The notes under the pieces are model-generated. The model did no database searches. It was given only the letters and a program-made list of their open reading frames with translations, and was not told where the DNA came from. A stretch of DNA of 64,000 bases, from NCBI RefSeq assembly GCF_002796605.1, contig NZ_CP024923.1, positions 124,001 to 188,000 of the forward strand. The letters are read 5' to 3'. Source of the stretch: Sphingomonas psychrotolerans (lineage in GTDB: Bacteria; Pseudomonadota; Alphaproteobacteria; Sphingomonadales; Sphingomonadaceae). Position numbers and translations under genes: made by a program. How positions within the stretch are numbered: the first letter of the stretch is position 1; the number at the start of each line of letters is the position of its first letter. Below are positions 18,380-27,496 of the stretch, one piece after another.

Positions 18380-18479
18380 CGCGGCGCGATAGCGGGGGGA
18401 GGAGGAGCGGGCAAGTTCAGGACCCGAAGCCGGGGGCGACCCGGTTGCCGTTCAGCCGCGATCGGCATAGCAACGCGCC

Positions 18480-20357
18480 ATGCGTATTCTCCTTCCCGCG
18501 ATCGCCGCGCTCGCGATCGCCGTCCCCGCCGCCGCCCAGCAGGCCAGGCCCGCGCCGATCCTCACCACTCCCGAGGCAAAGGACGTCTGGACCCACGCCG
18601 AACCAGAGGGCGCGCGCGTCACGCATGTCGATCTCGACCTCGACGTCGATTTTGCGACCAAAACACTCTCCGGCCGCGCGCTGCTCGACGTCCTCGTAGC
18701 GCGGGGTACCGAACGCATCACGCTCGACATTGACGATCTCGACATCCTCGAAATCACCGACGCACGTCACCGGCCGCTCCACTATTTCGTCGGCCCGAGC
18801 GACAAGGAGCTGGGCTCGGCGCTCACCATCACGCTCCCGGGCGACAACAACCGCATCGCGATCCGTTACAAGACCAGGCCCGGCGCCAGCGCGCTGCAAT
18901 GGCTGTCACCCGAACTCACTGCCGGCAAGAAGCAGCCCTATCTCTTCAGCCAGGGCCAGCCGATCAACAATCGCAGCTGGATCCCCACCCAGGACAGCCC
19001 CGGCATCCGCCAGACCTGGTCGGCGACGCTCACCGTGCCCGACGGCTTCGTCGCGGTGATGAGCGGCGCGCGGCTCGACGGCGCCAAAGGCACGCTCGTG
19101 CCCCATCGGAAGCGCCGCTTTCGCTTCCGCATGGACAAGCCGGTCCCGCCCTATCTCATCGCGCTCGCGGTGGGCGATCTCGCCTTCAAGGCTACAGGCA
19201 AGCGCTCCGGCGTGTGGAGCGAGCCGAGCATGCTCGATGCCGCCGCCTATGAAGTCGGCGACGTCGAGAAGATGATCGATGCGGCCGAGGCGCTTTACGG
19301 CCCCTATCGCTGGGGCCGCTACGACATGCTCGTATTGCCGCCGAGCTTCCCGTTCGGCGGGATGGAGAACCCCACGCTCACCTTCCTCACCCCGACGATC
19401 ATCACCGGCGACCGCTCGAACACCGACGTCGTCGCGCACGAGCTCGCGCACAGCTGGTCGGGCAATCTCGTCACCAACGCGACCTGGTCCGATTCGTGGC
19501 TCAACGAGGGCTTCACCACCTATTTCGAGAACCGCATCATGGAGGCGGTCTACGGCCCCGAACGCGCCGCGATGTACGCAGATCTCGACTGGGACGGGCT
19601 CAACAGGGACATCGCGGAGGCGGGGGGGCAGTCGGCGCCGACCACGCGTCTCCACGGCGACCCGGGCACCACCGCCGGCCAGCTGGACTATTTCAAGGGC
19701 TCGACGTTGCTGCGCACGATCGAGCGCGCGGTTGGCCGCACCCGCTTCGACGCCTATCTGCGCTCCTATTTCGATCGCCACGCCTTCCAGCCGCAGACCA
19801 CCGCCGGCTTCCTTGCCGATATCCGCACCAATCTGATCAAAGGCGACGCAGCGCTCGAGGCGAAGCTCCAGCTCGATCGCTGGGCCTATCAGCCCGGGCT
19901 TCCCGAGAACGCCGTCCACGTCGAATCGGCCACGCTTGCCAAGGTCGACGCCCAGCTCGCTGCGGTGAAGGCGGGCGGTCCGGTGGCCGCGGTCGATCCG
20001 AAGGGCTGGGCAACCCAGCAGTGGCTGCGCTTCCTTAATGGCCTGCCCCGCCAGCAGACGCCTGCGCGCCTGAAGGAGCTCGACGACACGCTCGGCCTTT
20101 CCGGCTCGACCAATGCCTATGTCCGCTCGGCCTGGGCCGAGCTCGCGATCGCCAATCGCTACGATCCGGCGCTCACTTCGATCGGCGTCTTCGTCACCAG
20201 CGTCGGCCGCGGCCTGCTGATCCGCCCGATCTACGAAGGGCTGATGCAGCAGGGTGATTGGGGCAAGCCGATCGCGAAGCGCTTCTTCGAGGAAGCGCGG
20301 ACGACCTATCATCCGGTAACGGCGGCGCAGATCGCGAAGATCGTCGGCCCCGAATAG
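18480..20357 (+). CDS. M1 family metallopeptidase, exported
   Basis: A 625-residue protein. A signal peptide (MRILLPAIAALAIAVPAAA) is followed by the M1 beta-domain. The exopeptidase motif GGMENPTLTF precedes the zinc site H320-E-L-A-H324 with third ligand E343 in WLNEGF. The C-terminal helical domain resembles leukotriene-A4 hydrolase-type aminopeptidases. It should cut N-terminal residues from peptides in the periplasm. All catalytic residues are present. It is transcribed alone, divergent from the glycosyltransferase gene. Confidence 0.94.
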   Translation: MRILLPAIAALAIAVPAAAQQARPAPILTTPEAKDVWTHAEPEGARVTHVDLDLDVDFATKTLSGRALLDVLVARGTERITLDIDDLDILEITDARHRPLHYFVGPSDKELGSALTITLPGDNNRIAIRYKTRPGASALQWLSPELTAGKKQPYLFSQGQPINNRSWIPTQDSPGIRQTWSATLTVPDGFVAVMSGARLDGAKGTLVPHRKRRFRFRMDKPVPPYLIALAVGDLAFKATGKRSGVWSEPSMLDAAAYEVGDVEKMIDAAEALYGPYRWGRYDMLVLPPSFPFGGMENPTLTFLTPTIITGDRSNTDVVAHELAHSWSGNLVTNATWSDSWLNEGFTTYFENRIMEAVYGPERAAMYADLDWDGLNRDIAEAGGQSAPTTRLHGDPGTTAGQLDYFKGSTLLRTIERAVGRTRFDAYLRSYFDRHAFQPQTTAGFLADIRTNLIKGDAALEAKLQLDRWAYQPGLPENAVHVESATLAKVDAQLAAVKAGGPVAAVDPKGWATQQWLRFLNGLPRQQTPARLKELDDTLGLSGSTNAYVRSAWAELAIANRYDPALTSIGVFVTSVGRGLLIRPIYEGLMQQGDWGKPIAKRFFEEARTTYHPVTAAQIAKIVGPE

Positions 20358-20378
20358 GCGCTCTTCACCGGGAGGGTT

Positions 20379-20713
20379 TTACCTCAGGCGCGCCGCCGAT
20401 ATCGCCAGCCAGATCCAGCCGACGATCAGCGCCGCGCCGCCGATCGGCGTGATCGCTCCCAGCCAGCGCGGCATCCCCAGCGCCATCAAATACAGCGTTC
20501 CCGCGAACAGCCCGGCTCCGCCAACGAACAGCCACGCCGGCCCCGCGCCTGCATCCGCACCGCGACCAAGGCCGCCACGGCATGGATCAGCTGATACTGC
20601 CCGCCGGTCCGCAGCCATTCCGCCGCCTGGCCCTCGGCGCCATGCGCGCCAAACGCACCCGCCGCCACGGCGAGTGCGCCTGAAAGCGCGGCGAGCATCG
20701 CCACCAATTTCAC
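20379..20713 (-). pseudogene. DUF423 small membrane protein, frameshifted
   Basis: The first half (from the GTG at 20713, in a GTGA overlap with the dgkA stop) reads [20 protein letters not shown] and [18 protein letters not shown], the typical DUF423 N-terminus. The rest of the family ([20 protein letters not shown], then [20 protein letters not shown]) continues in a different frame to the stop at 20379. The switch falls near 20545-20560 and needs one added base or two removed bases. This is either a broken gene, a sequencing error in a G/C-rich stretch, or recoding; the first two are more likely. The normal product would be a four-helix membrane protein of about 110 residues. Confidence 0.8.
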
Positions 20714-21087
20714 AGCCCGATCTCCGCGAGAAAGCGTGGCCCCGTCGCGATCACCATCGCGAATCCCACTATGACTGCGGCGATGCTGATCGCCAGTACC
20801 GCGCCGGCCAGCATGTCCTTCGCCACTTTGATCGAGGGATGGATGTCGGGGTGCAGCAGATCGATCACTGCCTCCATCGCCGAATTGAGCAGTTCCAGCG
20901 CAAGCACCAGCGCGCAAGTCACTGCCACCAGCCCCCACCAGATCGGCGCCGGGCGCAGCAGGATCAGCGCGAGCAGGGCAACGCCCGCCAATATGGTCTG
21001 CGTTCGAAAACTTGCCTCGCGCCGCCAGCCGGTACGGATGCCCTCGAACGCGAATCCCATCCGCTCGCGAAAGGGCCGATTCTTCAT
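20710..21087 (-). CDS. dgkA: Diacylglycerol kinase
   Basis: A 125-residue protein with three membrane helices and the DgkA signature [16 protein letters not shown], followed by [16 protein letters not shown], which carries the catalytic and lipid-binding residues. It phosphorylates diacylglycerol at the inner membrane, recycling it into phosphatidic acid. Length and motifs are normal. It overlaps the upstream antiporter gene by ATGA and the downstream DUF423 gene by GTGA, so all three share a transcript. Confidence 0.95.
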   Translation of the reverse strand: MKNRPFRERMGFAFEGIRTGWRREASFRTQTILAGVALLALILLRPAPIWWGLVAVTCALVLALELLNSAMEAVIDLLHPDIHPSIKVAKDMLAGAVLAISIAAVIVGFAMVIATGPRFLAEIGL

Positions 21088-22865
21088 TTGCGCTCCAGAT
21101 CGGCTTCCGCCGCCGCGGCCTGGGAGGCATGGGTGAGCATTCCGTCGATCCCGGCGCGGATGTCGCCGGTCTCGCGCTGCAGCTTGAGCCGTTCGAAATC
21201 GCGCCGGCGATATTCGGCCTCGGTCTTGTCGATCTCCTGCTGCGTCACGCCGACCGCGCTCATCGCGCGCCGCGCCATGACGATCGCGCTCTCGAGCAGC
21301 TCGCGCACTGCGCCCGCGATCGGCGCGCCCTTCATCTTCATCACGCTGCGCCGGTCATAAGCGCGCACGAAGATCGTCGCCTTGGGGAAGGCGTGATGGA
21401 TGCCCTCCAGCGCCTCGGTGTCGAGCCCGTCGCCATCCTGGCAGAACATCAGCAATTCGGCGTCGGCGGCGCCGGCCTGGCGCAGGATGTCGGTCCGCGT
21501 GCCGTCGCCATAATAGACCTTCATCCCGAAGCTGTTGGCGGTCTCGATCATCTCCACATCGGTGTCGACGATCGTCACCGGGATGCCTTGCCCGATCAAC
21601 ATCTGCGCCACGGTCTGGCCGAAGCGGCCATAGCCGACCACCACGGCGTTCGAGCCCTCTTCTTGGGGCCCGTCCATCCCGTCCGAACTCGGCTCCGGTT
21701 CGGCGCGCAGCCTTTTGGTCGCCATCATCAGGAAGGGCGTGGTCGCCATCGACAAGGTCACGATCGCCCCGAAGATGCTCGCCGCCTCGCCGGTGATCAG
21801 CATCGCCGATTGGGCCTGGGCGAACAGCACGAAGCCGAACTCGCCGCCTTGGCTGAGCAGCACGCCCAGCGCGAAGGCCGACCGCCGTTTCATCCCGAAC
21901 AGCAGCGCCAGCCCCATGATCAGCGCCGCCTTGGTCGCGATCAGCGCCAGCGCCATGCCTGCGACGAACAATGGGCGCTCGGCAATGGCATGGAGGTCGA
22001 GCGTCATTCCCACTGCCAGGAAGAACAGCCCGAGCAGGATCGCGCGGAACGGCTCGACATCGGCCTCGAGCTCGTGGCGATAGGGGGAATCCGCCAGCAT
22101 CACGCCGGCGATGAACGCCCCCAAGGCCGCCGAGAGCCCGAGCATCTCCATGATCGCCGCGCTCGCGATCACCGTGAACAGCCCTGCGAACACGAACATC
22201 TCGCGCTCGCCGAGATTGCCGATCAGCCGGAACAGCGGCCGCAACAGATAACGCCCGGCGAGGATCAGCCCGACGATCGCGCCGACCGTATAGGCCGCGA
22301 GCAGCCAGCCCGGGGGTCCGTTGAGGTCGGCGGGATTGCGCGACATCGCTGCGACGATCGTGATCAAAGGGACGATCGACAGGTCCTGGAACAGCAGGAT
22401 CGCAAAGGCGCGCTCGCCGAACGGCGTGCGCAGCCGACCTGCCGATTGGAGCAGCGGCAGCACCTGCGCGGTCGAGGAGAGCGCAAGCGGAAGCCCGAGT
22501 GCTAGTGCGGCCGCCAGCGAGCTGTGCGCGGCGGCCCACACGATCCCCGAGACGGCGAGCCCGCACAGGCTCACCTGCATCAGGCCGAGTCCGAAGATGT
22601 CGCGCCGCATCCGCCACAGCCGCGACGGGCTCAGCTCGAGCCCGACGAGGAAAAGCAGCAGCGCGATGCCGAGTTCGGCGATGCCCAGCTTGCTCTCGGC
22701 GTCGCCGACCAGCCCGAGACCTTGCGGACCGACGACCGCGCCGGCGACGAGGAAGCCCAACGTGGCACCCAGCCCGAGCCGTCGGAAGATCAGCACGAAA
22801 ATCAAGGCGAAGCCAAGCAGCGGCACGCCGTCGTGGAGCAGCGAGAGGCCCGAATGCTCCTCCAT
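21084..22865 (-). CDS. Kef-type monovalent cation:proton antiporter (CPA2)
   Basis: 593 residues from the ATG at 22865, which overlaps the stop of the NifU-like gene by 1 base. About 12 membrane segments start at PLLGFALIFVLIFRRLGLG, with the CPA2 stretch LFLVGLELSPSRLWRMRRDI. A RCK/TrkA-N nucleotide-binding domain (AVVVGYGRFGQTVAQML, VDTDVEMI, then YYGDGTRTDIL) lies near residues 400-515. It should extrude K+ in exchange for H+, gated by nucleotide or thiol ligands. Kup in the same window does the opposite job. Confidence 0.93.
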   Translation of the reverse strand: MEEHSGLSLLHDGVPLLGFALIFVLIFRRLGLGATLGFLVAGAVVGPQGLGLVGDAESKLGIAELGIALLLFLVGLELSPSRLWRMRRDIFGLGLMQVSLCGLAVSGIVWAAAHSSLAAALALGLPLALSSTAQVLPLLQSAGRLRTPFGERAFAILLFQDLSIVPLITIVAAMSRNPADLNGPPGWLLAAYTVGAIVGLILAGRYLLRPLFRLIGNLGEREMFVFAGLFTVIASAAIMEMLGLSAALGAFIAGVMLADSPYRHELEADVEPFRAILLGLFFLAVGMTLDLHAIAERPLFVAGMALALIATKAALIMGLALLFGMKRRSAFALGVLLSQGGEFGFVLFAQAQSAMLITGEAASIFGAIVTLSMATTPFLMMATKRLRAEPEPSSDGMDGPQEEGSNAVVVGYGRFGQTVAQMLIGQGIPVTIVDTDVEMIETANSFGMKVYYGDGTRTDILRQAGAADAELLMFCQDGDGLDTEALEGIHHAFPKATIFVRAYDRRSVMKMKGAPIAGAVRELLESAIVMARRAMSAVGVTQQEIDKTEAEYRRRDFERLKLQRETGDIRAGIDGMLTHASQAAAAEADLERK

Positions 22866-23290
22866 CAACGCCGCGCCTCGGCCGCGGCCTCGGCCGCAGC
22901 CTCGAAGGCGAGGCGGATCGAGGCATGGCGCCCGCGATGCGCGAGGGCGGGCGCGAAGATCTCCATTCCCGGCCAGTCGGGCGGCGCATCGCGCTCGCCG
23001 GCCAGCCACGCGGTCAGCTGGTCCCGCGCCGCGGCGAGTTCCTCCGCGCTACGCCCGACGACATGCGCGCCCATCAGCGAGGCGGAAGCCTGGCCCAGCG
23101 CACACGCCCGCACCAGCATCCCCACCGCCGCGACCCGGCCGTCGGCGTCGAGTTCGATATCGACGGTGATACGGCTGCCGCACACCGGCGAGCGCTTCTC
23201 GACGCTCGCGGCAGGATCGGCCAGCCGTTCGTGGAAGGGGATCTCTGCGGCGAGCCGGAGAATCTGGGTGTTGTAGAGCGGCGCATTCAT
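22865..23290 (-). CDS. NifU/IscU-like iron-sulfur scaffold with only two ligand cysteines
   Basis: A 141-residue protein with the NifU_N fold pattern: LYNTQILRLAAEIPFHERL, then C37 (SPVCGSRITVD) and C63 (VRACALGQASAS). These match the first two cluster ligands of IscU/SufU. The third cysteine expected near the C-terminus is replaced in HRGRHASIRLAF, and there is no other Cys. It may be an atypical scaffold or a carrier. It is not in a suf or isc operon; the next gene is an antiporter. Confidence 0.85.
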   Translation of the reverse strand: MNAPLYNTQILRLAAEIPFHERLADPAASVEKRSPVCGSRITVDIELDADGRVAAVGMLVRACALGQASASLMGAHVVGRSAEELAAARDQLTAWLAGERDAPPDWPGMEIFAPALAHRGRHASIRLAFEAAAEAAAEARR

Positions 23291-23336
23291 TCCGCTCTCG
23301 ACTTAGGGAACCCCGGCCAAGGATGCGACCCTATAA

Positions 23337-23360
23337 ATCCTACCCCTTGCGGGGGAGGAT
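23337..23360. repeat. C/G-rich hairpin
   Basis: ATCCTaCCCC, 4-base loop, GGGGgAGGAT, between the cvpA and NifU-like genes on the minus strand. It belongs to the same style of intergenic C/G palindrome seen at 30910, 45272 and 45347 and may end the cvpA transcript. Confidence 0.55.
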
Positions 23361-23361
23361 T

Positions 23362-23916
23362 CTAGTTCGCCGTATTCCCTTCGGGCTCGGCCTCGTTCCC
23401 GCCGAACACCGGCTCGCCCTTCCTTCGCCGATCGACGAAATCGGCTACCGTCGCGCTAGATTTGTCGAGCAAAGGATAGGTGGTCGAGTGGGTGATCCAA
23501 TCGGGCCGCCCGTCGGGTCCGCCGCCGACGGTGTCAAATACGAGGACGAGCAGCAGGAAGCCGACGCTGACCAGCACCAGCCCCTTGAGCGCGCCGAAGC
23601 CGAAGCCCAGCGCGCGATCGATCGGTCCCAAAAAGCTGTCGCGCATCCGCGCGCCGATGGTGTTGGCGATCATCCGCCCGGCGAAATAGGTGGCGCCGGA
23701 AAGGATCGCGAAGGCGAGCACCGCGCCGCCCTGCGCCGTCCCCACTGCCGACGCCATGAACTCGGCGAGCGGGCTGTGGAACAGCTTGAGCACCAGCACC
23801 ACCGCGAGCCACGCGCCGAGCGCGAGCACTTCGGTCACGAACCCGCGGATGAACCCGAGCACCGCCGCCCCGCCGATCGCGAGCAGCACCACGATATCGA
23901 GACCAGTCAACGACAT
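23362..23916 (-). CDS. CvpA family membrane protein
   Basis: A 184-residue protein with four membrane segments. It begins LTGLDIVVLLAIGGAAVLGF and RGFVTEVLALGAWLAVVLVL, the standard CvpA start, and has the conserved loop GARMRDSFLGPIDRALGFGF. In Escherichia coli CvpA is needed for colicin V production and for bile and envelope stress tolerance. In alphaproteobacteria it commonly follows radA, as here, with a lipocalin gene between them. Confidence 0.9.
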   Translation of the reverse strand: MSLTGLDIVVLLAIGGAAVLGFIRGFVTEVLALGAWLAVVLVLKLFHSPLAEFMASAVGTAQGGAVLAFAILSGATYFAGRMIANTIGARMRDSFLGPIDRALGFGFGALKGLVLVSVGFLLLVLVFDTVGGGPDGRPDWITHSTTYPLLDKSSATVADFVDRRRKGEPVFGGNEAEPEGNTAN

Positions 23917-23985
23917 GAAATGCGTCCCTCCCGCCGTCCTGATAGTCGGCTGTCGGGCGTTGCGGAAGGCGTCTAATGTGGGTCC

Positions 23986-24549
23986 CTAGCCCTGCCGCGT
24001 GATCCGCAGCGCCCAGCGATCGTAGCCGAGCGCCTCGACGCGCTTGAGCAGCGTCTCGGCCATTGCGGGCGCCGGCCTGGCCTCGCGGCTCAGTACCCAG
24101 AGATAGCGTCCGCTCGGCTCGCCGACGATCGACCAGTCATATTCGTCGCCGTGATCGAGCACCCAATAGTCGCCCGTGTAGAGCGGCCCGAAGAACGACA
24201 CCCTGAGCTTGGCGTTGGTCGTCTCGTCGGCAACGATCGCGCGCCCCTCGACCGAGCTGCTTGCGCCCTGCTGCCCGCTTTGAGAGCCGCTGTTGACGAT
24301 GCGGATTCGCCCGTCCTCGTCCAGCGCATATTCGGCGGTCACCGCGTCGAGGCCCTTCTGGAAGCGGTTCTCGTGCCGCGCGATCTCGAACCATTTGCCG
24401 AGATAGCGGGCGAGCTCGACCGGCCTGGCCGGCTCGGGCACCTCCGGGTTGATCACCGGGGGCCGCGTCGCACGCGAATAGAGGAAGATGCTGCCAATGG
24501 CGGCAGCGGCCACGCCGGTGGCGATCGTGATTGCTGTCGATTGCTTCAT
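23986..24549 (-). CDS. Lipocalin family protein (Blc-like)
   Basis: A 187-residue protein. An N-terminal membrane anchor (residues 5-26) and a Pro-rich linker come before the lipocalin GxW motif YLGKWFEIARHENRFQKG. Strands with VTAEYALDEDGRIRIVNSG, YWVLDHGDEYDWSIVGEP and LWVLSREARP complete the fold and match Blc. Bacterial Blc proteins bind lysophospholipids and help maintain the envelope. The anchor is a membrane segment, not an obvious lipobox. Its ATG makes an ATGA overlap with an open frame upstream. Confidence 0.9.
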   Translation of the reverse strand: MKQSTAITIATGVAAAAIGSIFLYSRATRPPVINPEVPEPARPVELARYLGKWFEIARHENRFQKGLDAVTAEYALDEDGRIRIVNSGSQSGQQGASSSVEGRAIVADETTNAKLRVSFFGPLYTGDYWVLDHGDEYDWSIVGEPSGRYLWVLSREARPAPAMAETLLKRVEALGYDRWALRITRQG

Positions 24550-24791
24550 GCCGGCATTGTGCGGTCGGACGCGGGGAATTGGTAGCCCTGCCGATGGCGA
24601 TCATTGTCGTCGAGTCCGGCATCTTCGCCAGGACCGCTAAATTGACTCAGTTTGCGGAAACGCGCTGCATCGCGTAATTTTCGTGCGCGACGCTTGGCGG
24701 CGCGGCGCCCCAAAAGCCCCGGAACCTCACCCGGTTCTGGAAGGGTGCAAATCGCGCCATCGACGATTCTATCCCAGACGAAATCCAACAT
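24546..24791 (-). CDS. Possible small basic protein, unknown
   Basis: An 81-residue frame from the ATG at 24791 (MLDFVWDRIVDGAICTLPEP) that ends in an ATGA overlap with the lipocalin start. The middle is strongly basic (GRRAAKRRARKLRDAARF). In favour are the coupling overlap and the otherwise empty 380 bases between radA and the lipocalin gene. Against it are the lack of a clear ribosome site and of any family match I recognise. Treat as tentative. The remaining 139 bases up to radA show nothing. Confidence 0.3.
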   Translation of the reverse strand: MLDFVWDRIVDGAICTLPEPGEVPGLLGRRAAKRRARKLRDAARFRKLSQFSGPGEDAGLDDNDRHRQGYQFPASDRTMPA

Positions 24792-24930
24792 TGGAAGCGG
24801 ATTATCGGACAAGACGAACCGGAGCGGCGAAGAGGGATCCAAGCCGCTCCGGTGCCGAGTCCTCCCCCGGCACCGCCGATCATGCACGCGATGCGATCTG
24901 AAACAAACCGGAAATATACGTAGATGGGGC

Positions 24931-26298
24931 TCACCGCCCGAGCAGATGGTCCACGAATGCCCCCAGCGACTTGAAACCCGCCAATTGCAGCCCGCCGGTA
25001 TCGGCCTGCGCCGCGGGGGCCAGCGCGCGCCCGAACCCGAGCTTGGCCGCCTCCTTGCACCGCAGCGCACCGTGCGCGACCGGCCGCACCTCGCCCGACA
25101 GCGCCACTTCGCCGAACGCGATCGCGTCCGCCGGCATCGGCCGCTCGGCCAGCGCGGAGACCAGAGCCGCCGCCACCGCGAGATCCGCCGCGGGGTCCTG
25201 CACCCGGTAGCCGCCCGATACGTTGAGATAGACTTCGCAGGACGAGAAGCTCAGTCCGCAACGGGCCTCGAGCACCGCGAGGATCATCGCCAGCCGGCCG
25301 CTGTCCCAGCCGACCACCGCGCGCCGCGGCGTCGCCCCGCTCGCCAACCGCACGGTCAACGCCTGGATCTCGACGAGCACCGGGCGCGTCCCTTCGAGCG
25401 CGGGGAAGACGATCGTCCCGCTCATATTCTCGTCGCGGTGGGTGAGGAACAAGGACGAGGGATTGCCGACTTCGCTCAGCCCCTCGGCCTGCATTGCGAA
25501 CACGCCGATCTCGTCGGTGCCGCCGAAGCGGTTCTTGACCGCGCGCAGGATGCGATATTGGTGGCTGCGCTCGCCCTCGAACGCCAGCACGGTATCGACC
25601 ATATGCTCTAGCACGCGCGGCCCGGCGATGCTGCCGTCCTTGGTGACGTGCCCGACCAGCACCAGAGCGGTCCCGCGCTCCTTGGCGAAGCGGATCAGTT
25701 CCTGCGCGCTTGCCCGCACCTGGCTCACTGTCCCGGGCGCGCCTTCGATCAGGTCCGAGTGCATCGTCTGGATCGAATCGATCACCACCAGGGCGGGCGC
25801 GGGTCCCTGGCCCAAGGTGGTCAGGATATCGCGCACCGAAGTCGCCGCGGCGAGTTGCACCGGGGCGTCGCCCAGCCCCAGCCGCCGCGCGCGCAGCCGC
25901 ACCTGGTCCGCCGCTTCCTCGCCCGAGACATAGGCGACCTGCAGCCCGCGCCGCGCGATCAGCGCCGCGGCCTGGAGCAGCAAGGTCGACTTGCCGATTC
26001 CCGGATCGCCGCCGATCAAGGTCGCACTCCCCTCGACGAAACCGCCGCCCAGCGCGCGGTCGAGCTCGGCGATCCCTGTGCCGGTCCGCTCGGGCAAGGC
26101 GATGTCGGTATCGAGCCCGACCAACTGGATCGCGCGTCCGCCCGACTGAAGATTGTGCTTCGCCTGGAAAGGCGTCACCACGCCGCCGCCATCCTCGACC
26201 AGGGTGTTCCAGTCGCCACAATCGGCGCACTGCCCCGCCCATTGCGACGACACCGACCCGCAGGCCTGGCAGACATAACGCTTTTTCGGCTTCGCCAT
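24931..26298 (-). CDS. radA: DNA repair protein RadA
   Basis: A 455-residue protein of normal length. The C4 zinc finger (CQACGSVSSQWAGQCADC, residues 8-25) is followed by Walker A GGDPGIGKSTLLLQ, the RadA-specific KNRFG motif (AVKNRFGGTDEIG) and a Lon-protease-like C-terminal domain (SGGYRVQDPAADLAVAAALV). RadA is a RecA-like branch-migration helicase that processes recombination intermediates. The RadA-lipocalin-CvpA order suggests one transcript, though a 380-base gap follows radA. Confidence 0.97.
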   Translation of the reverse strand: MAKPKKRYVCQACGSVSSQWAGQCADCGDWNTLVEDGGGVVTPFQAKHNLQSGGRAIQLVGLDTDIALPERTGTGIAELDRALGGGFVEGSATLIGGDPGIGKSTLLLQAAALIARRGLQVAYVSGEEAADQVRLRARRLGLGDAPVQLAAATSVRDILTTLGQGPAPALVVIDSIQTMHSDLIEGAPGTVSQVRASAQELIRFAKERGTALVLVGHVTKDGSIAGPRVLEHMVDTVLAFEGERSHQYRILRAVKNRFGGTDEIGVFAMQAEGLSEVGNPSSLFLTHRDENMSGTIVFPALEGTRPVLVEIQALTVRLASGATPRRAVVGWDSGRLAMILAVLEARCGLSFSSCEVYLNVSGGYRVQDPAADLAVAAALVSALAERPMPADAIAFGEVALSGEVRPVAHGALRCKEAAKLGFGRALAPAAQADTGGLQLAGFKSLGAFVDHLLGR

Positions 26299-26386
26299 GC
26301 CGCGATGCTAGCGCAGGAACAGGAAGGGAACAACCGCAATTGCGGACCACGCGGCCCCTGCGTCGGGCAAGGCCGGCGCGCTCCCG

Positions 26387-27496
26387 CTAGCGGGGCCGGG
26401 CGTTTTGCGCGTCGAGGAAGGTGGCGACGTCGCCCAGGTCGACCGTCTTGTCGAGGAAGGTCTGGCCGATCCCGCGGGCGAGCAGGAAGGGAAGGGTACC
26501 GGCGGCCATCTTCTTGTCGTGGAGCATGTGTTCGACCAGCCGCGCCCCCGAAGCGGTGATGCCGGCGGCGGCGAGGCTGTCGGGGAGGCCGATCGCGCGG
26601 AGATGCGCCGCGACGCGTTCGGCTTCCTGGCCGGAGCAGAGGCCCCGGTGCGCCGAATATGCGAAGGCCAGCGCCATGCCGGCGGCGACGCCTTCGCCGT
26701 GGAGCAGCTTGTCGGAAAAGCCGGTCTCGGCCTCGAGCGCGTGGCCGAAGGTGTGGCCGAGATTGAGCAATGCGCGCTTGCCGGTGGTTTCGCGCTCGTC
26801 CTCGCCGACGATGCGGGCTTTGGCGCCTACCGAGTGGGAGATTGCATGTTCGCGCGCCTGCGGGTCGCCGGCGAGCAACGCCGCGGCATTGCCCTCGCAC
26901 CATTCGAAGAAGGCGAAATCGTCGATCAGGCCGTATTTGACGACTTCGGCATAGCCGGCGCGGAGCTGGCGCGGGGGCAACGTGTCGAGCACTTGCGGGT
27001 CGATCAGCACGAGTGCGGGCTGGTGGAAGGCGCCGATCAAATTCTTGCCGGCGCGGCTGTTGATCGCTGTCTTGCCGCCGACCGAGCTGTCGACCTGGGC
27101 GAGCAGGGTGGTGGGGATCTGGACGAAGTTGCAGCCGCGCTTGAGGATCGACGTGGCGAAGCCGACGAGATCGCCGATCACGCCGCCGCCCAATGCGATG
27201 ACATGGTCGCTGCGTTCGACGCCGAGTTCGAGCAGTCGATCGGTCAGCGCCTCGAGCTGGGTCCAGCTTTTGGTCGATTCGCCTGGCGGGAGGACGATCG
27301 CCTCGCTGGCGATGCCTTCCTCGGTGAGGCTGGCCTGCAGCGTGGCGAGATGCGGCAGGACGTTGCCGTCGGTCACGATCGGCACCGTCCGTCCGCCGGC
27401 GAGCGGGGCGAGCGCTTTGCCGGCACGGGCGAGCAGTCCGGCTTCGATGCGGACGTCGTAGCTGCGGTCGCCAAGCGCGACGGGAACGGTGTTCAA
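26387..27496 (-). CDS. aroB: 3-dehydroquinate synthase
   Basis: A 369-residue protein. NAD-binding and active-site stretches are clear: LGGGVIGDLVGFATSI, the next IPTTLLAQVDSSVGGKTAIN, and the metal-ligand region LLNLGHTFGHALE with LLHGEGVAAGMALA. It converts DAHP to 3-dehydroquinate, step two of the shikimate pathway. It overlaps the aroK stop by 4 bases, so aroK and aroB are translated together. Confidence 0.97.
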   Translation of the reverse strand: MNTVPVALGDRSYDVRIEAGLLARAGKALAPLAGGRTVPIVTDGNVLPHLATLQASLTEEGIASEAIVLPPGESTKSWTQLEALTDRLLELGVERSDHVIALGGGVIGDLVGFATSILKRGCNFVQIPTTLLAQVDSSVGGKTAINSRAGKNLIGAFHQPALVLIDPQVLDTLPPRQLRAGYAEVVKYGLIDDFAFFEWCEGNAAALLAGDPQAREHAISHSVGAKARIVGEDERETTGKRALLNLGHTFGHALEAETGFSDKLLHGEGVAAGMALAFAYSAHRGLCSGQEAERVAAHLRAIGLPDSLAAAGITASGARLVEHMLHDKKMAAGTLPFLLARGIGQTFLDKTVDLGDVATFLDAQNARPR

